Assembly (NCBI GenBank): GCA_030593645.1
Contig: JAUVGT010000307.1
Span: 1-5,937 of the forward strand
DNA from: Deltaproteobacteria bacterium
Lineage (GTDB): Bacteria; Desulfobacterota; Desulfobacteria; Desulfobacterales; JAUVGT01
Direction of reading: 5' to 3'
Length of the DNA: 5,937 bases
Part shown: piece by piece, positions 5,844-5,937 of the stretch
Layout: each line of letters starts with the position of its first letter
How positions within the stretch are numbered: the first letter of the stretch is position 1
Made by a program: the position numbers and the translations under genes
The notes under the pieces: model-generated
Database searches by the model: none
What the model was told of the DNA's origin: nothing
The model's input: only the letters and a program-made list of their open reading frames with translations

Positions 5844-5937
5844 GACGGTTTCGTAAAAAGTCCAACTTCTGCGTTGTGCTGCATTTTGAAATGATTCAAC
5901 GTACGATAAGTACGCTTCATCATTACAAAAATTGCAC
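5844..5937. repeat. Palindromic dispersed-type repeat, left two-thirds, truncated by window end
   Basis: From GACGGTTTCGTAAAAAGTCC (5844) onward the sequence is non-coding. The part from 5876 to 5937 is an imperfect hairpin: GTGCTGCATTTTG...CGTAC pairs with GTACG...CAAAAATTGCAC around a 5-base loop (GATAA, 5905-5909). The centre is at ~5907, so if symmetrical the outer arm (5844-5875) should be matched by about 33 bases beyond the window, ending in a sequence like GGACTTTTTACGAAACCGTC; a full element would be ~127 bases. I recall this GACGGTTTCGTAAAAAGT...GCGTTG wording as a common intergenic palindrome in Desulfobacteraceae-type genomes, probably MITE-like. The second half and other copies are not visible here. 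Confidence 0.65.

Overview
The main body of this window (about 810-5937) looks like bacterial chromosome, most likely from a Desulfobacteraceae-like member of the Desulfobacterota. That placement rests on the general character of the proteins (short, archaeal/HacA-type LeuC and LeuD; LepA, Ndk, TrmJ) and on two long palindromic intergenic elements resembling dispersed repeats I associate with that group. It is recalled knowledge, not a search result. The first ~530 bases are clearly different: GC-rich, and coding on the minus strand for the C-terminal half of an archaeal-looking Dph6-type diphthine--ammonia ligase, then the first 21 codons of a probable glutamine amidotransferase. This resembles a methanogen such as the Methanomicrobiales.

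Layout. 1-65 (-): start of a probable glutamine amidotransferase, cut by the window edge. 62-535 (-): C-terminal part of dph6. 524-814 (-): an internal piece of a universal stress protein (UspA) gene lacking both ends. 810-1703 (+): the C-terminal half of lepA (elongation factor 4), without its GTPase half. 1703-1845: a long imperfect inverted repeat starting on the last base of the lepA stop. 1849-1918: leader with a candidate promoter and ribosome binding site. 1919-3205 and 3209-3733 (+): leuC and leuD. On the minus strand, transcribed towards leuD, is a compact three-gene unit: ndk (5747-5331), trmJ (5322-4561) and a fumarylacetoacetate-hydrolase-family gene (4564-3734). A candidate ndk promoter lies at 5783-5811. 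A second palindromic repeat begins at 5844 and runs off the window.

Three gene pieces broken in the middle of conserved domains, meeting at short shared sequences (a GAG repeat at 524-538; about 5 bases at 810-814), with an abrupt composition change at the first join, are best explained by a chimeric assembly or library artefact covering about 1-812. The apparent Usp-Dph6 fusion ORF is therefore probably not a real protein. I see no new biological system; the items worth checking are the two joins and the two palindromic repeats.

Functionally, LeuC and LeuD form isopropylmalate isomerase of leucine synthesis (or a related hydro-lyase). Ndk, TrmJ and the FAH-family enzyme are tightly packed but have no obvious common pathway: NTP balancing, tRNA wobble-nucleotide methylation and an unassigned small-molecule reaction.
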